A stretch of 64,000 nt of DNA from a bacterium (Candidatus Blackallbacteria) CG13_big_fil_rev_8_21_14_2_50_49_14. Lineage in GTDB: Bacteria; Cyanobacteriota; Sericytochromatia; UBA7694. Where the stretch lies: assembly GCA_002783405.1 (NCBI GenBank), contig PFGG01000041.1, positions 1-64,000 on the forward strand, written 5' to 3'. The stretch's first letter is position 1, and each line of letters opens with the position of its first letter. The position numbers were made by a program, and so were the translations under genes. Shown here piece by piece: positions 1-8,183 of the stretch. The notes beneath the pieces were generated by a model that worked only from the letters and a program-made list of their open reading frames with translations, made no database searches and was not told the DNA's origin.

Positions 1-20
1 CCTGTGTCAAAAAACTTAAA

Positions 21-52
21 TCGCACCCCGAATCTCGTGATTCAAGGTGCGA
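21..52. promoter_or_regulatory. Perfect two-part hairpin
   Basis: TCGCACC (21-27) pairs with GGTGCGA (46-52). After a 2x2 internal loop, GAATC (30-34) pairs with GATTC (39-43) around the tetraloop TCGT. No T-run follows, so it is not a classical intrinsic terminator. It could be an RNA processing or stabilising structure or a protein-binding palindrome. A similar GAATC-N4-GATTC core occurs at 53103-53116. Confidence 0.5.
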
Positions 53-154
53 AGAACTTTCATTCTGAACTACTGCACAGAATTCTGCTGTCGAATTTAA
101 AAAATGCTCTGAGAATTCCCATCCCCTTGAGGGGACATTGTGCCCGAATGGGTA

Positions 155-181
155 TTGGGAGTGTCACAAATCTCTTATACT
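155..181 (+). promoter_or_regulatory. Possible promoter of lolD
   Basis: TTGGGA (155-160) and TATACT (176-181) are separated by 15 bases, short of the 17-base optimum. They sit about 75 bases upstream of the lolD start. Confidence 0.35.
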
Positions 182-257
182 TAAGAAATGGATTGAAACA
201 ACCAATCAACGCTTATGCGACAGATGCATGAAATGCCATTTAGAGATGCGGGATTAG

Positions 258-986
258 ATGTCAGCAAACTTTGCCAAAACCCTTTTACGTGCTCAGTCAG
301 TCTCGAAAACGCTGGGACAACAGTTACAAACCTCTGTTTTGCATGAGATCAATCTGGAGGTCAAACAAGGTGAGTTTGTCTCCTTAACAGGGCCTTCGGG
401 AAGTGGGAAAACCACACTGCTTTATTTACTGGGAGCCTTGGATCGTCCTTCTCAAGGCGAAATCTGGATTCGGGATCAACTGACCCGAACCATGAAAGAT
501 CACGAGCTGACACAACTGCGGCAAAATGCGATTGGCTTTGTGTTTCAGTTTCATTTTTTACTTCCAGAGTTTACAGCGCTTGAAAATGTGGTGATTCCGC
601 AAATCTTGGCAGGTACTTCACAACTTGAAGCACAGTCCAGTGCCCGTCAATTGCTTGAAAGAGTCGGCTTGGGGCATCGTTTAACGCACAGACCGGCAGA
701 GATGAGTGGCGGTGAGCAGCAGCGTGTTGCGATTGCGCGGGCTTTGTGTAACCGCCCTGCGCTGATGTTGGCAGATGAGCCCACAGGCAATCTGGATACT
801 GAAAATACAGAGCAGGTTTTCAAGCTGCTGTTTGAATTGAACCGGGAAGAGAATCTGGCCATCGTCTTTGTCACCCACAATCTTGAACTGGCAAGTCGTA
901 CCGATCGCACGATCCAAATGCGGGACGGAAGAATTATGGGAGAAGTTGCCGGGATTCCTGACAGGCCTGTAGTAGAGCGCGAATAG
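258..986 (+). CDS. lolD: LolD-type ABC transporter ATP-binding protein
   Basis: This 242-residue ABC ATPase probably energises release of lipoproteins from the inner membrane (LolCDE) or a MacB-like relative. The Walker A motif is at residues 45-52 (GPSGSGKT), the Q-loop at Q97, the signature MSGGEQQR near 149-156, Walker B ending in E174 and the H-loop at H207. The stretch QFHFLLPEFTALENV after the Q-loop is typical of LolD. The family is normally encoded beside LolC/LolE permeases, but the downstream neighbour is an unrelated convergent gene, so the ATPase stands alone on this side. Its last 53 bases overlap the 3' end of that gene. The ATG at 258 has only a weak ribosome-binding site. Confidence 0.85.
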   Translation: MSANFAKTLLRAQSVSKTLGQQLQTSVLHEINLEVKQGEFVSLTGPSGSGKTTLLYLLGALDRPSQGEIWIRDQLTRTMKDHELTQLRQNAIGFVFQFHFLLPEFTALENVVIPQILAGTSQLEAQSSARQLLERVGLGHRLTHRPAEMSGGEQQRVAIARALCNRPALMLADEPTGNLDTENTEQVFKLLFELNREENLAIVFVTHNLELASRTDRTIQMRDGRIMGEVAGIPDRPVVERE

Positions 987-2280
987 CTCCCTTCTGGAAG
1001 AGCAGGATCTGTTGGGATTTATACAGGGCCCATTTTTCAAGGGTTGCCAAATCCTGTTCTTTAATGCTTTGAAGCTGTCGCTGGGTCAAAGGGGAGATAA
1101 AAACCTCACTTGGGGTGTCTTGGCCCGCAATGCGTTCCTGTTCGGCTTGTTCGAGAATTTGAACCAGGTCTTCAAGACTGAATTGGATTGATTTTTCCTG
1201 GGCTGCAGGGATTCCCAAGCGATACAGCGTTTGCTCAAAATTTTCAGCCTCGGGGTTGAGTGGGTTGGGAGCGGTTAAACTTAAAAGAGAACACAGAGAC
1301 GCTTCCATGCCAGACCATTCATGCAGTAATTCTGCTTTTTCTGAGAGAAAATGTGAAAGTGAAGATTGCGTTTTATCCAAATGCCGAATTTGGCGTTGCA
1401 CTTCAAAAAGTTGGGCACGCAAACGCAAATAGCGATTTTCGAGATGTTTGCGACCTAAGCGTTTTTCGAGATTCAGATAGGGGCGTCCAATTGCTTTTAA
1501 ATAATAGGGTTGGGCTTGAACACTCAGCAAATGCAATTCGTTGACAAAGGCTTCAAATAAGCGCATATTCTGTTCAAGATAATGCAGGGTCTGATGAATC
1601 AAGGCACGACAGGATTCCAGATCGATCAAATGGCGTTCAATAAAGCGTTGAAGTTCGGTATGTCTTTGGGGAATATCCAAATAATTCAAAGTGAGTTGTA
1701 CATGTAAATAGGCTTCTGGATTATCCAGAACTTCCTGTTGTAGGTAATACATACATCGGAACCAAACCAGATTCTGAAGTGTGCGGGTTTGAAAACCCCA
1801 CTCTTTCAGACGTTTGAGTACAGGCAGTGAAAATAAATCAAATTTTCCTGTCAGGGCTGGTAGCCGGGTTTTTACGAGATGATTAAAATCCGCAAGAAAT
1901 TGAGTGACCCATTCAAGTTTTTGGGCTGTAACTTCAGGTGAGATGCCTTCTGTTGCCAGTGTATCCTGTAATAACTCGAGTTCTCTGGCAATTTCGTCAC
2001 GGTGGCTGGATGTTCTGAATTTTCGGTCAAAAGCTTTTCTGGCCTGTGCTTGGCTGAGTCCGTGGGTGATCTTTTCTTCATCAAGTGAGATGAAATCATC
2101 AAAGAAGTTTTGCGATTCCTGTTCCCAACTTTCTTGCTCTCCATCTTGACCATTTTTTTTTCGTCTTTGTTGACGTTGGTACATGGCCTGTCGATAGGGA
2201 TCCTGCCCAGAGGATGAGGCATTGAAGATCTCAAAGAGACGGGTTTTAAAGGGCTGAATAAAGGAGTCACGTTCACTCAT
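934..2280 (-). CDS. Unknown helical protein
   Basis: This 448-residue protein is not recognised. It has no signal peptide or membrane segment. It is rich in Leu, Gln, Glu and Arg and looks almost entirely alpha-helical, with a charged N-terminal stretch (about residues 35-75) followed by long amphipathic helices. The ATG at 2280 follows an AAAAGG ribosome-binding site. It begins 18 bases after the stop of the TPR/oxygenase gene and is probably co-transcribed with it, so the two may work together. Its 3' end overlaps lolD on the opposite strand by 53 bases. Confidence 0.6.
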   Translation of the reverse strand: MSERDSFIQPFKTRLFEIFNASSSGQDPYRQAMYQRQQRRKKNGQDGEQESWEQESQNFFDDFISLDEEKITHGLSQAQARKAFDRKFRTSSHRDEIARELELLQDTLATEGISPEVTAQKLEWVTQFLADFNHLVKTRLPALTGKFDLFSLPVLKRLKEWGFQTRTLQNLVWFRCMYYLQQEVLDNPEAYLHVQLTLNYLDIPQRHTELQRFIERHLIDLESCRALIHQTLHYLEQNMRLFEAFVNELHLLSVQAQPYYLKAIGRPYLNLEKRLGRKHLENRYLRLRAQLFEVQRQIRHLDKTQSSLSHFLSEKAELLHEWSGMEASLCSLLSLTAPNPLNPEAENFEQTLYRLGIPAAQEKSIQFSLEDLVQILEQAEQERIAGQDTPSEVFISPLTQRQLQSIKEQDLATLEKWALYKSQQILLFQKGAIRALLQACQESRQLLP

Positions 2281-2298
2281 GGTACGGGCCTTTTTAGT

Positions 2299-3915
2299 TT
2301 AGCTTCCAAACAGCATGGTAACATTGATGCGCTGGTTTTCATAACCCGGTTTGAAATTCAGAGGATCGCTGCGATGGAAAAATTTGGATTGAAACAAAAC
2401 CGCCCGATTTTGACGGTGGGCTATTTTTTGTTCTTGTGCCTGACTTTCTTTGAGCCAATATTCGATCAGTCCTTGGCTGGATTGATCATTATAGGCCTGA
2501 AAGCCCCAGTTTTCTGGGGGCTTTTTATCATAAAACAGCAGTCCCCCCCCCGTTGGATCTAAGTTCGCTGAGTCGGGTGTAAGCCAAAAATTAAGGTTGA
2601 TTTGTGCCTGATCGGCATGCAAGCGAATGCCCTTGCTTTCAGAATGGTATTTAAATGCCCAGAGATAACGCAAAGGCAGATTCTTGAAAATCTTGGGCAT
2701 GGCCTCAGTGAGTTCCTGGGCTATTCCGAATAAGAGGCGATTGGCAAAGCCATCGTCCATAAAGGCTCCCAGATAGCCTTCCTCTGCATAATAGTCGCGC
2801 CAGAAAGTGGACTCGAGACAGCATTTTCGCAGCGCTTCAAGGGCCGCTTCTGTTAAAAAACTATCCCAGTTGATCCAACCTGAGCTTTTTAAAAATTCAA
2901 ACTCAAGGGCTTCATAATCGTGATTGGGATTGAGATAGGGAGATTTTAGCTGGGGAGTATTGATATAAATGGGAGCATCCCAACAGGGGTTCAAAACTTC
3001 TAAAAGCTTTCGGTTTTCGGCTCCCATTTTGGCAGTATTTTGAAAGGCCTCAAGAAGTGGGCGGGCCTGAGCCGGGAGTAAGCCTTGGGTCTGCAGATAC
3101 AAGAGTTGGGCGTGATCATGTGCCAGCTTGGTGGGGCTTATTTTGGGGGGCAGGGGGGCAGGTTTGGAGCTGGCCGAAGCTTGGTTCCAGGCCGGGCCAT
3201 GGCGAAGCCGAAAAGCTTTTTCAAAACAGTGGAGGGCTTTTTCCCAATCAAAGCGGCAGAGGGCGGTGTCTGCCAGACCATTCCAAGCTTCCCAAGTTTC
3301 AGGCAAGTGTTTTAAGGCCGTTTCGAAAGAGACTTGGGCTTCAGCAAACTGGCCAGAATGAATCTGACAGTACCCCTGAGAAATTAAACAACGGGGTCTG
3401 GCTTGCAATTCGGGATTCTGAGTCAACAATCTGCTGGCCTGTTCCCAGTTGGAGCTTAGAACAGCTAAATCTAAAGCGATTTCAAGCAAACTGGGGTCGT
3501 GATGTATTTGCAGGGCCTGCGCAACGATTTGGTTGGCCCGTTCATTTTGCCGGGTGATTCGCAGCCCGCGGATAAGATTGAGCCAATGACTGAGTATCTG
3601 GGGCTCTAATTCAACGGCCTTTTGATAATGCAAGAGGGCTTCCTGCCATTGGTCAAGTCGTCTGTAGCTGTGGCCTAGCTGGCGGTGGTAATCTGCCTGC
3701 TGAGGATTGAGGGTGAGGGCGCGTTTCAAGGCTTGCAGAGCTTCATGAGGGGCTGTGCTCTGCAGGGCCAAACCCAAAAGATAATAGGCGTCGGCTGCTT
3801 GTTTGTCTTGGCTCAGAATTTCCCGACAAAGCATTTCCAATTCACGCAATTGTCCATTTTCAAACAAAAAACAGGCTCTTTCAAACCAGTGATGAGGCTT
3901 AAAAACATCATGCAT
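2299..3915 (-). CDS. TPR protein with C-terminal 2OG-Fe(II) oxygenase-like domain
   Basis: The N-terminal half (residues about 10-240) consists of tetratricopeptide repeats, with typical A..LG.A...P helices. The C-terminal 200 residues look like a 2-oxoglutarate/Fe(II) dioxygenase: H433-x-D435 and H514 would bind iron, and R529 would bind 2-oxoglutarate. This arrangement resembles prolyl-hydroxylase-like or sugar/peptide-modifying oxygenases that use TPRs to hold a substrate, but the substrate cannot be read from sequence. The ATG at 3915 follows GGAGG. A run of nine G (mRNA sense; 2543-2551 on the plus strand) lies in the oxygenase part and is a possible slippage site. The downstream unknown gene is only 18 bases away. 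Confidence 0.75.
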   Translation of the reverse strand: MHDVFKPHHWFERACFLFENGQLRELEMLCREILSQDKQAADAYYLLGLALQSTAPHEALQALKRALTLNPQQADYHRQLGHSYRRLDQWQEALLHYQKAVELEPQILSHWLNLIRGLRITRQNERANQIVAQALQIHHDPSLLEIALDLAVLSSNWEQASRLLTQNPELQARPRCLISQGYCQIHSGQFAEAQVSFETALKHLPETWEAWNGLADTALCRFDWEKALHCFEKAFRLRHGPAWNQASASSKPAPLPPKISPTKLAHDHAQLLYLQTQGLLPAQARPLLEAFQNTAKMGAENRKLLEVLNPCWDAPIYINTPQLKSPYLNPNHDYEALEFEFLKSSGWINWDSFLTEAALEALRKCCLESTFWRDYYAEEGYLGAFMDDGFANRLLFGIAQELTEAMPKIFKNLPLRYLWAFKYHSESKGIRLHADQAQINLNFWLTPDSANLDPTGGGLLFYDKKPPENWGFQAYNDQSSQGLIEYWLKESQAQEQKIAHRQNRAVLFQSKFFHRSDPLNFKPGYENQRINVTMLFGS

Positions 3916-3948
3916 GGCGAAAGAGCCTCCAGAGTTAAAATAGGTCAG

Positions 3949-4680
3949 CTATTGGACAACTTGTACCTGAATATGGGGGTTACAACGATAGCCAACACCT
4001 CTTACCGTTTCTACATGGGGGGGTTTATCAGGGTGGACAGTGATTTTTTCACGCAATCTGCCAATGTGAACATCGACCGTTCGATCGCTGACATTGGCGT
4101 CATCATGCCAGATCACATCCAAAATATGTTCACGGGTGAAGACCTGGCCTGGCCGTGAAGCCAGTAACATCAGAATATCGAATTCTTTTTTGGTAAGCGT
4201 CACTTCAATCTGCTCAATAAAGACCTGACGCTTTAAGACATCAATGAAGACATTTGCATTGGGATCGGGTGACGAGCCTAAACCTCCTGCATTCTTTGCG
4301 GGGGGATTAAAGACGCGGCGTAAAATGACTTTGATTCGGGCTTTAAACTCACGTACATTGAAGGGCTTGGTAATATAATCTTCGGCACCCAACTCCAGTC
4401 CCAAAACCTTGTCAAACTCGTCACTCAAACCAGAAAGAAAGAGTACGGGTATTTCAGGATGGGTACTCTTGACCCGTTTGCAAAAATCCAGACCGCTCAT
4501 GCCAGGCAAATTGATGTCTGCAACAATCGCAGTAGGCAAAGTTCCTTCTATAATTTCTAAGCCAGCTTCTGCAGTCATGGCCTTTAATACATCATAATTT
4601 TCTTCTTGAAGTATTTTTTCCAGAAGATTCAGAATATCTGGTTCATCTTCAACGATTAAAATTTTTGGTCTTACAAACAC
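3949..4680 (-). CDS. OmpR/PhoB-family response regulator
   Basis: This 243-residue two-domain regulator has a receiver at residues 5-120 with acidic pocket E11/D12, phospho-acceptor D55, S83 and K105. A winged-helix DNA-binding domain follows (about 145-235), with the family's FTREHILDVIW and VDVHIGRLR elements. The two are joined by a Gly/Pro/Asn linker. The start is GTG at 4680. No histidine kinase is adjacent, so it is an orphan in this window. It should be a phosphorylation-controlled transcription factor; the signal is unknown. A 9-base-period direct repeat just upstream (4692-4708) may be its own binding site. The next gene downstream, the TPR/oxygenase, starts 33 bases after its stop and could be co-transcribed. 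Confidence 0.92.
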   Translation of the reverse strand: MFVRPKILIVEDEPDILNLLEKILQEENYDVLKAMTAEAGLEIIEGTLPTAIVADINLPGMSGLDFCKRVKSTHPEIPVLFLSGLSDEFDKVLGLELGAEDYITKPFNVREFKARIKVILRRVFNPPAKNAGGLGSSPDPNANVFIDVLKRQVFIEQIEVTLTKKEFDILMLLASRPGQVFTREHILDVIWHDDANVSDRTVDVHIGRLREKITVHPDKPPHVETVRGVGYRCNPHIQVQVVQ

Positions 4681-4691
4681 GCTGTACTCTA

Positions 4692-4708
4692 CCTTGTAAC
4701 CCTTGTAA
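4692..4708. repeat. Direct repeat in the response-regulator leader
   Basis: CCTTGTAA occurs at 4692-4699 and 4701-4708, that is TTACAAGG twice on the gene strand. OmpR-family regulators bind tandem direct repeats, so this may be an autoregulatory site. A second tandem, TCAGAAAA twice (4732-4747), lies further upstream. Confidence 0.35.
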
Positions 4709-4889
4709 TTCTGCCATACCAGTCAATTCTCTCAGAAAATCAGAAAATTGATATAAGAATAAAAATAACTATATTTTAAGATACCACAAAATTCGGGATA
4801 AGGCAGAGAAAAATCTTGTGTTTTGATTCAGAAAAAGCCCATGGTAAACGTGCAGAAACCCGACTAAAAAAGCCGCATTTGAATTGTTC

Positions 4890-4918
4890 TGGACTGGATC
4901 TTCAGCCCCTGGTATAGT
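4890..4918 (+). promoter_or_regulatory. Promoter of gatA
   Basis: TGGACT (4890-4895), a 17-base spacer and TATAGT (4913-4918), with an extended -10 TG at 4910-4911. It lies 35 bases before the gatA start codon. Confidence 0.6.
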
Positions 4919-4952
4919 ACCTGAAGACTGACAGCCACGAAGGAGAATGGGC

Positions 4953-6380
4953 ATGCATTATACCCCTGCACATGAATGGAGCAGGATGCTCAAAGCGCGT
5001 GAAATATCCGCTTCAGAAATTTTGAAAGTGTATGCTCGCCGTTCAGATGCGGTGAGTTTGAAAACAGGCGGTTATCTCAACCGTTTTGACACCCCTGTGC
5101 GCAAGCCGGCCGGGCAATCAGATTTCGCTGATATTCCGATAGTTCTGAAAGACAATATTTGCCTTGCAGATCATCCCACCACCTGCGGATCAAAAATTCT
5201 TGAGCATTTTGTGCCACCCTACCAAGCCACAGTAAGTGAAAAATTACTCCAAGCGGGTTTGCCAATTCTGGGAAAAGCCAATCTTGATGAATTTGGCATG
5301 GGCTCTTCAAATGAAAATTCTGCTTTTGGGCCTACACGTAATCCTTGGGATCTTGAGCGGGTGCCAGGTGGCAGCAGCGGCGGTTCTGCCGCTTTGGTCG
5401 CAGCTGGAGAAACGCCTTGGGCGCTGGGTTCTGATACAGGCGGGTCAATACGGATGCCCGCATCCTTTTGTGGTATTACCGGCATGAAGCCTACCTATGG
5501 AAGAGTCTCCCGCTATGGCTTGGTGGCTTATGCTTCTTCGCTTGACCAAATTGGCCCTTTGAGTTTGACGGTGCGTGACAATGCCAGTCTGCTCAATCTG
5601 ATTGCAGGACATGACCCAGCTGAGTCTACTTCTTTAAATGCGCCCCCAGAAGATTTTGGCCGTTTGCTCGGACAGGATATAAAAGGCATGAAAATTGGCG
5701 TTCCGCTTGAAATGCTGGCTGAGGGTGTGGCACCGGAGGTGCGCTCCGCTTTTGAGAATGCGTTGAAGCATTATGAACGTCTTGGGGCAAGCATTGATGA
5801 AGTCAGTTTACCGCGTCTGAAGTATGCGCTGGCTGCCTATTATTTGATTGCAACTTCAGAGGCCAGTTCAAATCTGGCGCGCTTTGACGGGGTGCGCTAT
5901 GGGCACCGTTCTTCCCAAGCAGCATCGCTGGAAGAAATGTATACCCAATCCCGCAATGAAGGGTTTGGGCCCGAGGTGAAATTGAGAATCATGTTGGGCA
6001 ACTATGCCTTGTCCTCGGGCTATTACGATGCCTATTATAAAAAAGCCCAACAGGTGCGTACGCTTTTGATTGAAGATTTTCAGAAGGTCTTTTCTCAATA
6101 TGATTTTCTGCTTTCTCCAACTGTGCCGATGACAGCCTTTAAATTGGGGGAAAAACTCAATGACCCCTTGAGCATGTATTTAACCGATATTTTAACGGTT
6201 CCAGTGAATTTGGTGGGTATTCCTGCCCTCTCTTTGCCCTGTGGTTTTGACGCACAGGGAATGCCCATCGGCTTACAAATTATGGCAAAACCCCTGGATG
6301 AAGCCCGGATTTACCAATTGGCAGAGGCCTATCAAGCCAGTACAGAATGGCATATGCGCCATCCGGAGCTTTCATCATGA
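4953..6380 (+). CDS. gatA: Asp-tRNA(Asn)/Glu-tRNA(Gln) amidotransferase subunit A
   Basis: GatA is the glutaminase/amidase subunit of GatCAB, which converts misacylated Glu-tRNA(Gln) or Asp-tRNA(Asn) to the correct amide. The amidase triad is visible: K66 (IVLKDN), S141 in the GGSSGGS loop and S165 in GSDTGGS. The spacing of 75 and 24 residues matches the family. AGGAG at 4941-4945 lies 7 bases before ATG 4953 and only 1 base before ATG 4947, so I choose 4953 (475 residues). GatB and GatC are not in the window. The next gene starts within the stop codon (ATGA overlap), implying translational coupling. Confidence 0.95.
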   Translation: MHYTPAHEWSRMLKAREISASEILKVYARRSDAVSLKTGGYLNRFDTPVRKPAGQSDFADIPIVLKDNICLADHPTTCGSKILEHFVPPYQATVSEKLLQAGLPILGKANLDEFGMGSSNENSAFGPTRNPWDLERVPGGSSGGSAALVAAGETPWALGSDTGGSIRMPASFCGITGMKPTYGRVSRYGLVAYASSLDQIGPLSLTVRDNASLLNLIAGHDPAESTSLNAPPEDFGRLLGQDIKGMKIGVPLEMLAEGVAPEVRSAFENALKHYERLGASIDEVSLPRLKYALAAYYLIATSEASSNLARFDGVRYGHRSSQAASLEEMYTQSRNEGFGPEVKLRIMLGNYALSSGYYDAYYKKAQQVRTLLIEDFQKVFSQYDFLLSPTVPMTAFKLGEKLNDPLSMYLTDILTVPVNLVGIPALSLPCGFDAQGMPIGLQIMAKPLDEARIYQLAEAYQASTEWHMRHPELSS

Positions 6381-6772
6381 TCGATTTCAAACCCAGTGAA
6401 CGTTTGTGTGATCGCCAGGCGATCATTTCAAGTGTGGGCATTCCCGAACAATGTGTCTTGTGTGAAAAACCTTTGCCATTAGCTGAAGAAGCGCGCTTCA
6501 TGATGATCAATGAAACCGGGGATGCGGTTGTCTGTGTTTTGCCCACACATTTCTGTGAGCATTGTTCAGCCATTTATTTGGAAGAAGCTGCGCTCAACCA
6601 TGTTGCGCAACTCTTTGAGTTTAACCCCTATGCTGTGGTCGGTTTTCTTGATTATTCGCAAATTCCTGAAGACAAGCAGCATTTGCCCTTGGGAGAAGAT
6701 CCCGACCTGCCCGTGCCTTTGGTTGAATTCAGTTCTGTTCAGCCGCTTCAGGCTGCACGTCTTGCTTTCTAA
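6377..6772 (+). CDS. Small Cys-rich (zinc-ribbon-like) protein coupled to gatA
   Basis: This 131-residue protein of unknown function has a CxxC pair at C26/C29, a lone C53 and a second CxxC pair at C60/C63 (HFCEHC), consistent with one treble-clef or ribbon-type zinc site. There is no signal peptide or membrane segment. The ATG at 6377 overlaps the gatA stop by ATGA, which I prefer to the in-frame upstream ATG at 6347. The tight coupling suggests it is made alongside GatA, but no role in amidation is established. Its last 44 bases overlap rlmD on the opposite strand. Confidence 0.7.
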   Translation: MIDFKPSERLCDRQAIISSVGIPEQCVLCEKPLPLAEEARFMMINETGDAVVCVLPTHFCEHCSAIYLEEAALNHVAQLFEFNPYAVVGFLDYSQIPEDKQHLPLGEDPDLPVPLVEFSSVQPLQAARLAF

Positions 6773-8138
6773 TCAGGTGAACGACGGTTTCCAGATGGTG
6801 CGTATGGGGGAACATATCCACAGGTTGAATTTCAGTAATCTGATAGTTGCTCGAAAGCATTTCCAGATCGCGGGCCAAGGTGGCTGGATTGCAGGATACA
6901 TAGATCAGGCGGGAAATTTCTGTTTCCATTAAGGCATGCAGAACTTCAGGCGCACAGCCTTTGCGGGGGGGATCGAGAATCACCAAATCAAGGGGTTGTT
7001 TTTTCAGGATTTGAGCGATCAGATTTTCAACTTTGCCCGAAATAAATTCCAAATTTGAGACTTCGTTGAGAGCGGCATTGCGTTTCCCGTCTGCGATCGC
7101 TTCGGGCAAAGATTCGATACAAATGACCTGTTTGCAATTTTGAGAAAGCCACAGGCCAATCGTGCCTGCTCCCGCGAAGGCATCCAGAAGAGTTTCTGAA
7201 CCCTTTAAATCGGCCATTTTTTTGACGGTATTATAGAGAACCTCTGTTTGCTCAGGATTGACCTGGAAAAAAGAGGGCAGCGAGATTTGAAATTTAAAAT
7301 CACCCAAGACTTCATTTAAAGTTTCATTTCCCCAAAGTATGCGTTGTTCTTTGCCTAAAATACGGTTGCCAGGATCCTGGTTCAGATTCTGCACAATGCC
7401 TACCAGATGGGGAAGTTTTTGAGTCAGGCTTTCAACCAGTGTATTGAGTCCGGGTGTTTCCCACTGTCCACAGACCAATCCCAGCAAGATTTCACCCGTT
7501 TTTTTGCTTTGACGGATGACCAAATGGCGGATAAATCCCTGCCCTGTGCTGGGCTCATAGGCTTGAATTTTCAGTTGATTCAAGAGTTCCTCAGTGAAGT
7601 TCAGGGTTTGATTAATGCCTTCAGGATGCAATAAGCAGGAGTCTACAGGCACCAATTCATGGCTGCGAGGAGCATAAAATCCCCCCCGCACTTTGCCCGC
7701 GAGATTTTGCAGTGGAAATTGTGCTTTGTTTCTATAATGCCAGGGCAAAGCCATGCCCATAACTGGTTTTATCCAGGTGCTGAGATCTGTTTCTGCAAAC
7801 TTCCCCAAGCGCATGAGTGTTTCTGAAAGCAAGGCTGCCTTGTATTCAAGTTGCGCAGAATAATCCAATTCCTGCCATTGGCAGCCGCCACATTCCTTGG
7901 CAATTGGGCAAGGCGCCTCTACACGTTGGGGACTTTCCTGCCACAGGGCTTTCTGCAGCCCACGGGCATAGTCTTTCTTGACGGAGATAATTTCAACAGG
8001 TCCCCGATCTCCAGGCAGGCCCCCCGGTACAAAAATGGGATAGCCGATTACTTTGCCAAGACCTTCTCCACCGGGAACCATTTTTTCAATTTCGATTTCA
8101 AGCAGGTCTCCGGGTTGCAGAGGACGGAGGCGGGACAT
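6729..8138 (-). CDS. rlmD: 23S rRNA (uracil-C5)-methyltransferase, RlmD/RumA family
   Basis: This 469-residue enzyme methylates a uracil of rRNA or tRNA at C5 using S-adenosylmethionine. A TRAM domain occupies about residues 5-60. Four cysteines (C77, C83, C86, C168) form the iron-sulfur site in the RlmD pattern CPxxxxCGGC. The SAM fold follows (DAFAGAGTIGLW), then VILDPPRKG and the catalytic C416 in YVSCNP. The ATG at 8138 follows an AGGAG ribosome-binding site. The specific target (U1939, U747 or tRNA U54) cannot be settled from sequence alone; the Fe-S cysteines favour RlmD. It starts 45 bases after the hydroxyacid-dehydrogenase stop. Confidence 0.88.
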   Translation of the reverse strand: MSRLRPLQPGDLLEIEIEKMVPGGEGLGKVIGYPIFVPGGLPGDRGPVEIISVKKDYARGLQKALWQESPQRVEAPCPIAKECGGCQWQELDYSAQLEYKAALLSETLMRLGKFAETDLSTWIKPVMGMALPWHYRNKAQFPLQNLAGKVRGGFYAPRSHELVPVDSCLLHPEGINQTLNFTEELLNQLKIQAYEPSTGQGFIRHLVIRQSKKTGEILLGLVCGQWETPGLNTLVESLTQKLPHLVGIVQNLNQDPGNRILGKEQRILWGNETLNEVLGDFKFQISLPSFFQVNPEQTEVLYNTVKKMADLKGSETLLDAFAGAGTIGLWLSQNCKQVICIESLPEAIADGKRNAALNEVSNLEFISGKVENLIAQILKKQPLDLVILDPPRKGCAPEVLHALMETEISRLIYVSCNPATLARDLEMLSSNYQITEIQPVDMFPHTHHLETVVHLIRKQDVQPEAAEQN

Positions 8139-8183
8139 AAGCGATCTCCTGAAAGGTTGGTGTTTCAGTATAACCTGTGCTGT

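Larger units (their letters stand above)
1..257. other. Non-coding leader before lolD
   Basis: A 75-codon frame (GTG start at 4, stop at 229-231) crosses this stretch, but it has no recognisable domain and no ribosome-binding site, and a hairpin sits inside it, so I treat it as non-coding. It holds the hairpin at 21-52 and a promoter-like pair near 155-181. No permease gene (LolC/E) is visible here; one could lie to the left of the window. Confidence 0.5.

Noticed and set aside
4-231. A 75-residue frame at the left edge
   Set aside because: It crosses a perfect hairpin and a promoter-like site, and lacks a ribosome-binding site and any domain.
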